Assembly: GCF_001904745.1 (NCBI RefSeq)
Contig: NZ_MRCD01000033.1
Coordinates: 17,743 to 81,742 of the forward strand
From: Calothrix sp. HK-06
GTDB lineage: Bacteria; Cyanobacteriota; Cyanobacteriia; Cyanobacteriales; Nostocaceae
Direction of reading: 5' to 3'
DNA: 64,000 nucleotides
Shown here: positions 25,870-35,643 of the stretch, piece after piece
Layout: the number at the start of each line of letters is the position of its first letter
Position numbering within the stretch: the first letter of the stretch is position 1
The notes under the pieces: generated by a model
What the model was told of the DNA's origin: nothing
Database searches by the model: none
Seen by the model: the letters and a program-made list of their open reading frames with translations, nothing else
Translations under genes and position numbers: made by a program

Positions 25870-27522
25870 ATGAACTCCCCTTCTACCCCTAACTCTTGGA
25901 TAGGCCGCGCGCTAGGTGATAATAACCGATACCGTCTCGATAAGCTTTTGGGTGGGGGTGGTATGGGTGATGTTTTTTTGGCGATGGATACCCGAATTGG
26001 TAAGCAGGTTGCACTCAAACTTCTCAAAGATACGCTAGTTGCATCCAAAGAGATGAGAAGACGTTTTGAGCGAGAAATAGAAATATGTGCTGCATTAGAT
26101 AGCGAACATATTGTTCAAGTTACCGATTGCGGTGTTACAGATGAAGGGTATCCTTTTTATGTAATGGAATATTTACGTGGTCAGTCGTTGCGTCAGCTAC
26201 TTCTGCGCGAGAAGCGATTGCCTGTAGATAGAACGATAAACATTATTACCCAGGTTTGTAAAGGTTTACAACGCGCGCATAAAGGTGTCAACTTAGAGCG
26301 TGGAGCAACTAGAAGCGAACGTATCCAGGTTGTGCATCGCGACCTGAAGCCAGATAATATATTTTTGGAAAACATAGATTCGCAAGATTTTGTAAAAATT
26401 GTAGACTTTGGTATCGCTAAAATTCGTAGTGAGTCTTTTGAGCAAACAAATCTCACCAGCGCATTTTTAGGAACTTTCCGCTACGCATCTCCCGAACAAT
26501 TAAGAGGTGCCATTAATATAGATGAACGGGCAGATATTTACAGCTTAGGTATTATTCTTTATGAAATGCTAAGTGGCACCGACCCTTTTGGTTTTAGTAT
26601 CAAAGCGCGTCATCATAGCGAAGCATCTTGGATTTTTGCCCATACTAGTGAACCACCAAAACCATTGCGCGCCCAACCAGGTTGCGAAAATTTGCCCGCA
26701 CCATTAGAAACAATTGTAATGCATTGTTTGCAAAAAGAACCAGAAAAGCGTTTTGCTTCGGTAGAAGAATTAAATTTAAGCTTACAAAGTGTTTTGGCAT
26801 CAGTTCAAATTGCACCAGCAAACATTCCTGAAGAAACTATTGCTCAAATTCATATTAGTCCAAATCAGGGTTCTTATGAAGAAACAATCGCACGACCTAT
26901 AATTCCAGAGCAAAAAGCTCAACAGGAAGAAACAATCTTCCAACCTCCCCCTATACAAAATTCTGTTGCAAAAAATAATCAAGAAGAAACAATCTTCCAA
27001 CCTCCCCCTGTACAAAATTCTGTTGCAAAAAATAATCGGGAAGAAACAATCTTCCAACCTCTCCCTGTTACAAATAACCATGTTGTCAGAAATCCTGAAG
27101 AAACAATTTATCAAAAACCTAAAAATTATTCCGTAACATTAATTATTAGTATTGGTCTATTTGTTACTGCCTGTATTGGTGGTTTTTTTGCCTACCCCTT
27201 TTTCATATCTAGACAAGCTTTAGACAAAATAAAGGAAGCGCAAAATCAAGCTAACTATGAACAATGTATTGCTTTATCTGAAAAAGTAAGCTTAGATTCT
27301 AGTATTTATTCAGAATCTCAAGAAATACTTAATAAATGCCGACAAGATTATGCTATTAAGTTAGCGAAAGAAAATGAATGCGTAAAAGCAGCTGAAGTAA
27401 ATCAAAAAATGCCTAAACCTCTACTAGACCAAGTAAAAGCTCAAATAGATAGTATTTGCGACATATCTCTAAAAAATGAATCATCGAGTCAGCCGCCTGT
27501 TCAACCACAAGGTAAGTTTTAA
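25870..27522 (+). CDS. Ser/Thr protein kinase (PknB-type), single-pass membrane
   Basis: A 550-residue Hanks-type kinase. Catalytic landmarks are the Gly loop LGGGGMGDVFLA (about 27), VALKLL, HRDLKPDN (about 156), DFGIAK (about 179) and TFRYASPEQ; all look intact. Residues about 318-415 form a juxtamembrane linker with six EETI motifs, three of them in a tandem 19-residue repeat (EETIFQPPP...). A membrane helix lies at about 420-444, followed by an extracytoplasmic tail of about 105 residues with regularly placed Cys. Repeated Thr sites could be autophosphorylated and bound by FHA proteins such as that at 639-1322. The eCIS neighbourhood suggests control of the particle (inference). Confidence 0.88.
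   Translation: MNSPSTPNSWIGRALGDNNRYRLDKLLGGGGMGDVFLAMDTRIGKQVALKLLKDTLVASKEMRRRFEREIEICAALDSEHIVQVTDCGVTDEGYPFYVMEYLRGQSLRQLLLREKRLPVDRTINIITQVCKGLQRAHKGVNLERGATRSERIQVVHRDLKPDNIFLENIDSQDFVKIVDFGIAKIRSESFEQTNLTSAFLGTFRYASPEQLRGAINIDERADIYSLGIILYEMLSGTDPFGFSIKARHHSEASWIFAHTSEPPKPLRAQPGCENLPAPLETIVMHCLQKEPEKRFASVEELNLSLQSVLASVQIAPANIPEETIAQIHISPNQGSYEETIARPIIPEQKAQQEETIFQPPPIQNSVAKNNQEETIFQPPPVQNSVAKNNREETIFQPLPVTNNHVVRNPEETIYQKPKNYSVTLIISIGLFVTACIGGFFAYPFFISRQALDKIKEAQNQANYEQCIALSEKVSLDSSIYSESQEILNKCRQDYAIKLAKENECVKAAEVNQKMPKPLLDQVKAQIDSICDISLKNESSSQPPVQPQGKF
26926..27114 (+). repeat. 57-bp tandem repeat coding EETI motifs
   Basis: Three full copies and a partial fourth of a 57-base (19-codon) unit beginning GAAGAAACAAT. 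Copies one and two differ by few bases, copy three has diverged in its second half. The invariant part encodes EETIF/Y-Q. Confidence 0.85.
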
Positions 27523-27546
27523 GAAATAATAAACATTGAGAATTTT

Positions 27547-27660
27547 GATCCCCCCAACCCCCCTTAATAAGGGGGGCTAATATTTGTTTCCTTTATTTAA
27601 AAGTTAAGATTTGTTTCCTTTATTGTTCCCTCTTAATAAGCGGGGGCTAGGGGGGATCAA
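27547..27660. repeat. Intergenic hairpin repeats between kinase and TpsB genes
   Basis: TGATCCCCCCAACCCCCCTT pairs with AAGGGGGG, and the block ends GGGGGCTAGGGGGGATCA, so the whole segment can fold into one large stem with an inner hairpin. Likely terminator for the kinase gene; the same repeat family as the in-frame insertions. Confidence 0.7.
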
Positions 27661-27745
27661 ATTAGACTTTTGTTTAATTGACAAAAAACTATAAAATTTT
27701 ATACTTCATAATATTTCACCATATAAAAATTAGGAAAAGAAAAAG

Positions 27746-29662
27746 TTGAAATCATTATTAAGTAATATCTCAATAAGATATAAAATCGCAATACTAAGCG
27801 TAATCTACTGGTTCAGCGCCAGTCCCACTATTGCGGCTCCTAATAATCTATTAAAATCTGATGCTGTAGCACAAAATCCTGCATCTGATTCTACAAAACG
27901 CTTTTCCCCGCGCGCAAAGTGTGTTCGTGCAACTTCGGATGTTCGTCAAGAAGCACCTGAAGCTGATTTGGCGCCAGAAAATCCTCAATTGGTTAAACCA
28001 GGTGAGATAAAAGAACCAAGTCAAGGTAATTCTTCGCTAACTCGACCCAATCCACCGTTAGAAAGTAATCAACAACCTCAACCAGATACAAATCCTTCAG
28101 AACCAACTCAAAATACTCCAACACCCGAAAATAATCAACCACCTCAACCAGATAAACGGTTCTTGGTGAAAAAAATAAATGTTCGCGGTTATAAAGTTTT
28201 AATAGCAGAACAAATAAACTCTATTACTCAACCCATAGAAGGTAAAGAAGTTACTCTACAAGAATTAGCTGATGTTGCAGATAAAATTACCGCGCTTTAC
28301 CTTAAAGAAGGTTATATTACATCGAGAGCGGTTTTAGTAGACCAGACTATTGAAACAGGTGAAATAGTAATAAGGGTTTTTGAGGGAGGTGTAGATGAAA
28401 TTCAAGTTGAAGGAACTCAAAGGATAAGTCCAGACTATATATGTAGTCGAATTAAACTTGCAGGCTTAAATCCACTTCGCAAACAAAAGCTTGAAGACCA
28501 ATTAATCTTGCTGCGTTCTGACCCAGTATTTAAGAATTTAGAAGCTAGTCTCAGACCTGCAAGTACAGGTGCATTTGGGCAAAGTACTATTATTGTTAGG
28601 GTTACAGAAGCAAATCCTTTCAAGGGTGCTTTTGGAATAGATAACTATTCACCACCTAGCATTGGTTCAGAAAGGTTAGGTGTAGGTTTATCGTATCGTA
28701 GCTTGGTGACATCTGGCGACCAAATTACCGCATCTTACAACCGTTCTACGACAGGTGGACTCAATCTTTATGATTTTAATTACCGAGTTCCGCTTAATGC
28801 AATGGATGGTTCTTTACAAGTGCGAGCAGTACTTAATGACACTAAAATTACTGACCCTCAGTTTAAGAATCTAAATATTCGCGGTGACTTTCAACAGTAC
28901 GAAATAAGTTACCGTCAACCATTGATTAGAACACCACGCCAAGAATTTGCTTTATCTTTAGGATTTACATACCAAGATGGTCAAACTTTCTTGTTTGATA
29001 GTATACCGTACCGCTTCGGCATTGGCCCCGATAACAATGGTGTAAGTAGAACTAGCGTTTTCAGATTTGGACAAGATTACGTAAGTCGAGAGAAAAACGG
29101 TGCCTGGAGCGCGCGGTCACTATTCAACTTTGGTACAGGTTTGTTCGATGCTACCACTAATAATGACCCTATCCCAGATGGTCAATTTTTTAGTTGGTAC
29201 GCTCAGATACAGAGAACGCAAAAGCTTAGTGAAGACCAACTATTAATTGCAGGACTAGACGTGCAATTAACACCCAATAGTCTATTACCATCGCAACAAT
29301 TTATAATTGGTGGCGCCCAAACAGTGCGGGGTTATCGTCAAAATGCCCGTTCTGGAGACAATGGCTTCAGATTTTCCATCGAAGACCAAATTACCGTGGT
29401 ACGAAATGAAGCAGGTTTGGCAACTCTGCAACTTAGTCCTTTTATTGATTTAGGTACAGTATGGAATCATCCCGATAACCCAAATAATGCTTCTTTACAA
29501 AGACAGAGATTTTTGGCTAGTGCAGGTTTGGGGTTATTATGGCAACCAATACCTAATTTGAATGTGCGCTTAGACTACGGTATTCCATTTGTTAACCTAC
29601 GCGACCGTGGTGATAATGCTCAAGATTCAGGTTTTTACTTTAGCATTTATTATCAACCGTAA
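27746..29662 (+). CDS. TpsB outer-membrane transporter (ShlB/FhaC/HecB family)
   Basis: 638 residues from TTG 27746. A signal-like N-terminus (LSVIYWFSASPTIAA) is followed by a Pro/Asn/Gln-rich linker (about 90-135), two POTRA-type domains (FLVKKINVRGYKVLIAEQI at about 139, VFEGGVDEIQVEG at about 211) and a 16-strand barrel from about residue 285 with the family motif VRGYRQNARSGDNGF. It exports the TpsA partner, encoded convergently next door, across the outer membrane. Its stop and the TpsA stop face each other over a hairpin repeat. Confidence 0.9.
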   Translation: MKSLLSNISIRYKIAILSVIYWFSASPTIAAPNNLLKSDAVAQNPASDSTKRFSPRAKCVRATSDVRQEAPEADLAPENPQLVKPGEIKEPSQGNSSLTRPNPPLESNQQPQPDTNPSEPTQNTPTPENNQPPQPDKRFLVKKINVRGYKVLIAEQINSITQPIEGKEVTLQELADVADKITALYLKEGYITSRAVLVDQTIETGEIVIRVFEGGVDEIQVEGTQRISPDYICSRIKLAGLNPLRKQKLEDQLILLRSDPVFKNLEASLRPASTGAFGQSTIIVRVTEANPFKGAFGIDNYSPPSIGSERLGVGLSYRSLVTSGDQITASYNRSTTGGLNLYDFNYRVPLNAMDGSLQVRAVLNDTKITDPQFKNLNIRGDFQQYEISYRQPLIRTPRQEFALSLGFTYQDGQTFLFDSIPYRFGIGPDNNGVSRTSVFRFGQDYVSREKNGAWSARSLFNFGTGLFDATTNNDPIPDGQFFSWYAQIQRTQKLSEDQLLIAGLDVQLTPNSLLPSQQFIIGGAQTVRGYRQNARSGDNGFRFSIEDQITVVRNEAGLATLQLSPFIDLGTVWNHPDNPNNASLQRQRFLASAGLGLLWQPIPNLNVRLDYGIPFVNLRDRGDNAQDSGFYFSIYYQP

Positions 29663-29670
29663 GAAAGATT

Positions 29671-29772
29671 GGCAACGGATACAACGGATATAACGGATGA
29701 GTTATTAGTTACAAACAAATTTTTGCTTTATAAAATTACTTATCCGTTACATCCGTTATGTAATCCGTTGCC
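29671..29772. terminator. Inverted CAACGGATA repeat between convergent genes
   Basis: GGCAACGGATACAACGGATATAACGGAT on one side and ATCCGTTACATCCGTTATGTAATCCGTTGCC on the other can pair over about 25 bases. Related heptad-like blocks occur at 45056-45085 and 63731-63757. Placed between two convergent stops, it probably serves as a two-way terminator. Confidence 0.6.
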
Positions 29773-29783
29773 ATTTCGCCACT

Positions 29784-32700
29784 CTACCAAGGACTACCAA
29801 TCATTGTGAACGCTGCCCAATAAAAAGGATGTTTCAAGTTTTTGTTCTGTTTTGATTCAGGTGATTCAGGTGGTAACGTTACGCTTCGTAGCGTAGTACG
29901 TAATTGACCTTTTTCAATTGTGACTCGACCCCTAATCATCGCTAGTTGTGCTTGTCGCAATGCTTCTGCTTTGATAGGCGCCTTTTTCAAGTTTTTGTAG
30001 AACTCAGTCATTAGTCCTAATGTTCCAGAGTCGCTGACTTGCCACAAAGATGCGAGTGCGGTTTTAACACCTGCTTTATACGCAAATCCACCAAACCCTA
30101 ATTCAGCTTCTCTATCACCTAACGCAGTTCGACAAGCACTTAGAACTAATAGCTCGACAGTTGGGTTATTTAATCCTAAATCTCGCATTTGTGATAGTTT
30201 TAACTGGCTATCCCAAAATTGAACATAAGAATTATCTGGCGCCCCTGTTTCAAACTCTCCGTGTGTCGCGAGATGAATAATTCCAAACGGTCGAGAACTA
30301 CGAATTGATTTGAGATTATTTAAGGTGAAGTTTTGGTTAAGGAAAAACTTCCCGCTCCAAATATCTTTTGCGACTATAGATAATTCTTCGGGTACAGCAG
30401 GCAAAGGATTAAGCTGTTGAAATTTAGATGCTCCCATTGCTAATACTTGTGTGTTACGAATATCAACATAGCGAGTATCGGTTATGCTCAGTGCGGGAGT
30501 AAAGCCAACACTGTAGTTTTCTACCAAAAATTGTTTGCCGTCGTGGAGTGCAGCGAAAGGTACGGAACGCAAACCTTCATCGGCAATAAAGAGTAGATTA
30601 TTTATACCCTTTTTATTCAACTCCTCTTTTAAAGGCGCCACTATTAATTTATAGAGTTCCTGAGCAGGTTCCAAGTACGAGTCGTTATCTGGGTCTTCTA
30701 ACGAACCGTATAGATTTTTGGCAAGATTTAATACCAATTCGCGCTTGGCAGTAGAAATTGTCTTACGAACGGGTTCTCCTTTAGCAGTAACAACCATTAA
30801 ATCTAATTGGTCGCTATCTTGTGGAGTGGCAAGGACATTTGCATCTGCTCCTGAAGGAACAAAACTTACATAGATAATTGCTGGCTTAACCCCTGTTTCC
30901 CTCTCAATTTTACGAAGAATATCTCGCGTTTCTTCTAGACTAACTCTACGACGTTCTCTTAACCCTAAATATGAATCATACTGACGGGCAAATTTATCAT
31001 CTATACCTTCTACTCCAGGGTCAAACTTAGGAGTAATTACTGTAACATCTGATCTTGGTGGTGTTTCGACTTTTGGTAACTCTCTCTCCACTTGGTCTGT
31101 TACTTCTTTAGGTGGTAACTTCCGTTCTGGTGGTGGAGGAGGTGGTGGTGGAGGTGTAATATCTAATCTTATCGTTTGCGGCGCCGAAGATGATACACCA
31201 TCGCTTGCACTAATACTAAACGGGTTGATTTCGCCAGAAAAGCCTGAAGCTGGAGTATATTCTAAACTGTCACCAGGAGCTATAATTGCGCTTTCAGTTC
31301 CAGGTATTACTTCAACCCAATTTTCCTCTAGTTTCCCATTAATTATTTTCCTTAGTCTTAGCTTCCCAGCAGTAATTGAATCAATTCGCAAGGAAGTTTT
31401 ATCGCCGTTAACATCACTAACAGATGGATTCAAATCGTCAAAAGTGAAGATAAAAGGTTTGTCTTGTTGAGCTCCATTTAAACGTGGATTTGCTGTCAAA
31501 CTGGGTGGACTGTTTACAGAAAAAATAGTAATACCTGTGGGAGTGCCAGTAGCATTTCCACCATTTGGCAATACAGGGAATGAAGAAACTGGCTCAATTC
31601 GAGAAGTGGCGCCTGCATCTATCGCTCCTGCAGTACCATTTTTGTCAGTTAAATCTTTTATATCAGTTAAGCCTACAGTAAATGGAACGTTACCGACGCC
31701 ACCGTCGTGTTGAATTCTTACAGTACCTGAAGTGGCGCCTCTAGTAAAGATAGTGGTATTAGCAGGAAAAGCTGGCAAAGCAGGCGAATTAGGAAAAGAA
31801 ATTCTTGTACCAGTTGTCAACACACCTGTACCTTGCACAATCCCATTAGCAGTAATATTTACATTACCACCAATAATTGGAGCATTTTGGCTGTTTCCAC
31901 TTAAGTTCCCTGCATCACTATTAATAGTCGAAAAGCTAATATTACTTCCTGCGTTAAAAGTAACTGCACCACCTCTAGCTTCGACCGGGGGAGTATCTTC
32001 AGGCAATTCAGGGGGTGGATTGATAAAAGCAAAGGTGTTTATTGCACCTGTTGTAATGTCGGTGTTGCTTGCAGTCAATTCTACCAAACCACCTCTAGCA
32101 CCTGTAGGGTCAAAAGCATAAGCTATAATATCCTCCACTTTGATACTGTTCCCAGCCTTGAGCGTAACTGAACCAGCTTCACTGTCCCGGAGGACAATAG
32201 GATCCGGTGTTGGACCTGGTGTTGGACCTGGTGTTGGTGTGTAACTCGCAGAGGAATTAAGATTGCCTGTACTGATATTTCCCCCCGCCTCTATATTAAC
32301 TTTCCCACCTCTTGATGCCAGCACCACGTTTCGAGAGAGGTTACTACTAGAGTTTGATGCTGAGGAATTAATAGCACCTGTAGTAATGTCACCTGCTGCC
32401 TTTAAAATCACATCACCGCCACGAGAACCTTCTGAAGAGCTTCCACTATAAGAAGTATTGATATTGCCTGTAGTTATAGTTCCTGTAGCTTGCACGTTAA
32501 CTGAACCATCTACACCTGGCCTAGGGAAAGTGGAAGATGGATTAATTCCTGTAGCATCAATGTTTCCAATTTGAATATTTCGACCTGTGGCATTAATGTT
32601 TCCAGCGTTCCCTTGATTACCACCAGAGGTAATAATATTACCCGTAGTAATATCGCCTGGAGCATTCAAGGTTACTACTCCACCACCGTAACCAGCAAGG

Positions 32701-34538
32701 GCGCCACCATTAATATCTCTGGCGGAGGCATTTATAATACCTGTTGTGATATTACCGTTGTTAGATTGGATAGTAACATCACCTGCGCTGTCAGAGAAAG
32801 TACTGAAAGTTGTAATGTCACGCGCGGTAATATCGCCTTTTGCAGATAGAATTACAGGACCACTACGAACAGGACTACCACCATAAGATGCAGATGCAAT
32901 AGATGTATTAATGTCCCCGACTCTAATACTTCCTTCTGGTGAAGGTGAGGCAGATGATGTGAAAGTTGCACTACCCTCAGTAACAGGAAATGTTGATGGA
33001 GAACCAACTGAGGCTAAACCAGCTCTTAAAATTAAGGTAGGACGATTTGCTAATAATTGAGCGTCTGGGTCAGAAGCCGGAAGACTTGTACTAGCATCGG
33101 GGTTTGTAATTGTTATATTCCCGGCGCTAATATTACCCACACTTTCAACTTTCAATGATGCACCAGTGTAGTCACCAAAAGTAACATCTCCATTAGACCT
33201 AATAATAGGGTCGTAAAGACTGATAAAGTTACCAGGATTTCCAGCTAAGTTAAGAATAGAAAATTTACCAGCACTAGTAAAATGAGCATCACCAGAAACA
33301 ATACCGTTGCTAACTAAGCTGAGATTTCCACCACTTTGAACTGCGGGTTCTGGATGGTTTAAGGCTAAGATATCAATACCTTGGTTTCCCTGAATAAACA
33401 GGTTTCCAGCAGCTTTTGCAATAAATGGATTTGCGACACTATCACGTATCTGTATTTTATCTCCAGCTAATAAATTTAAATCTCCTGTTGTCTGAAGTTT
33501 ACTTTCTACCCCTGTTAAATTTCGGTTAGCCGTCAGAGTTGCTGTTTTGGTTGTGACGTTTCCTGTTACTACGTCGCCATTTTCTACAGGAATGCCAGAA
33601 CCAGATAATGTGATTTTACCATCATTATTAATTGTTAATTTATTGGCATTAGCTCCACCACCAGATGTTAATAGTTGAGGTAATGATAATATGGGTAAGT
33701 TCCAATTTGCTGCTTGAGTACCAGCAGTTAGTGGTTGGATTTCTAAACTTAGTGGACTTCCAGCTTGACTTAGACGAACTAATCTTTCACCTGGTACGGC
33801 TGAAACTAGAATTTGACCCTCCGGCGCCGTAACTGAACCTGTATTAACAACTGTTCCACCTAATAAAGTTAAGTTCTGTCCTTTTCCTACAGCTAAATTT
33901 CCAGCATTAAATATTGCTCCTGGTTGACTCATCGCAAAGCTAAAAATTCCAGGGCTACCTACTAAGTCGGCATAATTATTTGTTCCTGAAGCATTGAACC
34001 AATTAGTTCCAAACCCTATACCATTAGCTGTTGTTGCGGTAAAAGCACCAGGTACATTTAAAGTAGCGGTGTTACCAAAAATAATTCCTGCTGGGTTCAT
34101 CAGGAATAAATTGGCATTACTTCCTGTTACCTGAATTTGACCGTTAATTACAGAAGCGTTTCCACCGACAACCCGACCAAGAATATTTTGAATTCCAGGA
34201 GTTGATAGAAAATTAGCTATTTGTTCGGCATTGAGTCCAAATTGAGTAAAGCTATGGAACAGATTGGCATTATCGCGCGATAATTGACCACCTGTTATAT
34301 TAATTTGATTACCATTAGGTGAAACAATTGTACCTGTTCCATCAGTAGCTGATATAACTGGCTGTACTTGAGCTTGTACTTGCTCTACAAGTAAAATGCT
34401 AGCTAAAGGCGCCAGTGCTAACCAGCGCAGAATGTTTTTAACTAATCCTAGGGGTTTCTGTATATTTAGCTTCGATAAAATAAAAAAAATGCTGAGATTA
34501 AATCTATCTACATGCTTGTTTTGATTCGGCTGTTTCAT
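29784..34538 (-). CDS. TpsA-type secreted filamentous haemagglutinin-like protein with C-terminal CHAT domain
   Basis: A 1584-residue exoprotein. An extended signal peptide (LALAPLASILLVEQVQA, residues about 38-55) precedes the TPS secretion domain (NITGGQLSRDNANLFHSF, NLFLMNPAGIIFG). A long beta-helix of GDITTG-type repeats follows to about 1000, then a cadherin-like segment (FTFDDLNPSVSDVNGD), a Pro-rich spacer and, in the last 350 residues, a CHAT caspase-like peptidase: IIHLATHGEFETG (His about 1423) and LLVLSACRTALGD (Cys about 1467) supply the catalytic dyad. This arrangement is recurrent in cyanobacteria. It should be exported by the neighbouring TpsB; substrate unknown. Confidence 0.9.
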   Translation of the reverse strand: MKQPNQNKHVDRFNLSIFFILSKLNIQKPLGLVKNILRWLALAPLASILLVEQVQAQVQPVISATDGTGTIVSPNGNQINITGGQLSRDNANLFHSFTQFGLNAEQIANFLSTPGIQNILGRVVGGNASVINGQIQVTGSNANLFLMNPAGIIFGNTATLNVPGAFTATTANGIGFGTNWFNASGTNNYADLVGSPGIFSFAMSQPGAIFNAGNLAVGKGQNLTLLGGTVVNTGSVTAPEGQILVSAVPGERLVRLSQAGSPLSLEIQPLTAGTQAANWNLPILSLPQLLTSGGGANANKLTINNDGKITLSGSGIPVENGDVVTGNVTTKTATLTANRNLTGVESKLQTTGDLNLLAGDKIQIRDSVANPFIAKAAGNLFIQGNQGIDILALNHPEPAVQSGGNLSLVSNGIVSGDAHFTSAGKFSILNLAGNPGNFISLYDPIIRSNGDVTFGDYTGASLKVESVGNISAGNITITNPDASTSLPASDPDAQLLANRPTLILRAGLASVGSPSTFPVTEGSATFTSSASPSPEGSIRVGDINTSIASASYGGSPVRSGPVILSAKGDITARDITTFSTFSDSAGDVTIQSNNGNITTGIINASARDINGGALAGYGGGVVTLNAPGDITTGNIITSGGNQGNAGNINATGRNIQIGNIDATGINPSSTFPRPGVDGSVNVQATGTITTGNINTSYSGSSSEGSRGGDVILKAAGDITTGAINSSASNSSSNLSRNVVLASRGGKVNIEAGGNISTGNLNSSASYTPTPGPTPGPTPDPIVLRDSEAGSVTLKAGNSIKVEDIIAYAFDPTGARGGLVELTASNTDITTGAINTFAFINPPPELPEDTPPVEARGGAVTFNAGSNISFSTINSDAGNLSGNSQNAPIIGGNVNITANGIVQGTGVLTTGTRISFPNSPALPAFPANTTIFTRGATSGTVRIQHDGGVGNVPFTVGLTDIKDLTDKNGTAGAIDAGATSRIEPVSSFPVLPNGGNATGTPTGITIFSVNSPPSLTANPRLNGAQQDKPFIFTFDDLNPSVSDVNGDKTSLRIDSITAGKLRLRKIINGKLEENWVEVIPGTESAIIAPGDSLEYTPASGFSGEINPFSISASDGVSSSAPQTIRLDITPPPPPPPPPERKLPPKEVTDQVERELPKVETPPRSDVTVITPKFDPGVEGIDDKFARQYDSYLGLRERRRVSLEETRDILRKIERETGVKPAIIYVSFVPSGADANVLATPQDSDQLDLMVVTAKGEPVRKTISTAKRELVLNLAKNLYGSLEDPDNDSYLEPAQELYKLIVAPLKEELNKKGINNLLFIADEGLRSVPFAALHDGKQFLVENYSVGFTPALSITDTRYVDIRNTQVLAMGASKFQQLNPLPAVPEELSIVAKDIWSGKFFLNQNFTLNNLKSIRSSRPFGIIHLATHGEFETGAPDNSYVQFWDSQLKLSQMRDLGLNNPTVELLVLSACRTALGDREAELGFGGFAYKAGVKTALASLWQVSDSGTLGLMTEFYKNLKKAPIKAEALRQAQLAMIRGRVTIEKGQLRTTLRSVTLPPESPESKQNKNLKHPFYWAAFTMIGSPW

Positions 34539-34915
34539 AAATTACTCTCTTAAACTCACTTCAATGCAGCTTCCATTTGTTTAAAACCATTGCTCACACA
34601 GATACATCACCTGGAAAACCATTCTTACATCAATATTACTCAAACAAGGCAAGTTAACTTAGAGAAGATTTTAGTTGTTTAGTATTATATAACATTTAAG
34701 CTAGAAAGATACATTAGAATCTCTAGAATTATTGAGATATGTTTAGATTAATTTAGAGAGCAACAAAATTAGACTAAAGTCTATTGCCTAATTCTGGAAT
34801 AATGCTTTATAGTTGCGTAGTTAATATCAGAAACTAAAAATTAATTCTTACAGTCGTATTTAATGCTCTGTAAATTTAGAAATAGTTGTACCTTTTTTTA
34901 GATACAAAAGTGTGT
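34539..34915. other. Divergent intergenic region of TpsA and COP23 genes
   Basis: A 377-base AT-rich spacer that must carry both promoters. The palindrome AGACTAAAGTCT at 34771-34782 resembles the core of the effector promoter elements (GACTTTAGTC), but the second block is absent. No gene seen. Confidence 0.45.
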
Positions 34916-35554
34916 ATGATGAAAACTAATGGCATTAGACTATTTACCTCTATCCTAGCTATCTCAAGTGTCGTAGCAATGAGCAGCGAGCAAGCATTCT
35001 CACAAACTCGCACTGCACAAAAAACAACGTTCCATTGTATTCGTAATGGAAATGGCTACGCTACGGTCGCGCGTAGGGGTAATGCTCAAACAGGCGCCAT
35101 GATTACGTGGAACGATACTTCTTTTGGGAGTCGATTTACACCTAAAGACCGCTGTGCTATCGTTGGTCAACGTTTTAACAAAGCTTTGAGTAAGAGCAGT
35201 TATTCTTTAAGTTTACTCAAGTTAACTCATGGAATCATACGTTCCAATCCGGTGATTTGCTATATCGGCAGTACCACAGAAAAATGCAATGATAACAATT
35301 TGATACTGACTTTAAACAAATCGGAACTTGGTCAAGAGCGCCGAATAATTGACCAATTGAAAAATTTTAGTGTTAACGGTACAGGAACTCCCTTACTCCG
35401 AAGCGCAGAGAATCGAAGCATTGCTAGGTTCGGAAAACAAGTTGACGACGCTTTTAAATCAGGCGCCACTCAAGCTGCAACTCCTGAGCTAGATGTAACA
35501 GTTCCCGAATCTACGACACCAACTGTCTCAGCTCCTCAAGGAACTTCCAAATAA
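34916..35554 (+). CDS. COP23-domain secreted protein
   Basis: 212 residues from ATG 34916 (a second ATG follows at 34919), giving a clean signal peptide MMKTNGIRLFTSILAISSVV then AFSQ. The mature part matches the COP23 (circadian oscillating protein) family: TTFHCIRNG, GAMITWNDTSFGSRFTPKDRC and NPVICYIG, with conserved Cys. In cyanobacteria these genes often lie beside TPS/CHAT and trypsin genes as here. Its role is unknown. A short palindromic insert GCTACGCTACGGTCGCGCGTAG encodes residues around GYATVARRG. Confidence 0.8.
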   Translation: MMKTNGIRLFTSILAISSVVAMSSEQAFSQTRTAQKTTFHCIRNGNGYATVARRGNAQTGAMITWNDTSFGSRFTPKDRCAIVGQRFNKALSKSSYSLSLLKLTHGIIRSNPVICYIGSTTEKCNDNNLILTLNKSELGQERRIIDQLKNFSVNGTGTPLLRSAENRSIARFGKQVDDAFKSGATQAATPELDVTVPESTTPTVSAPQGTSK

Positions 35555-35572
35555 AAAAATACCCAAAATTTT

Positions 35573-35620
35573 CTTGTGGGTGGGCGATATTAGGACGGGC
35601 AGGGATGCCCATCCCACAAG
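35573..35620. repeat. Hairpin repeat (CTTGTGG type), copy 2
   Basis: CTTGTGGGTGGGC...GCCCATCCCACAAG, with a short loop. It follows the COP23 gene and may end its transcript. Same family as 8380-8445. Confidence 0.7.
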
Positions 35621-35643
35621 AGTTATATACAAACTAAAATACT

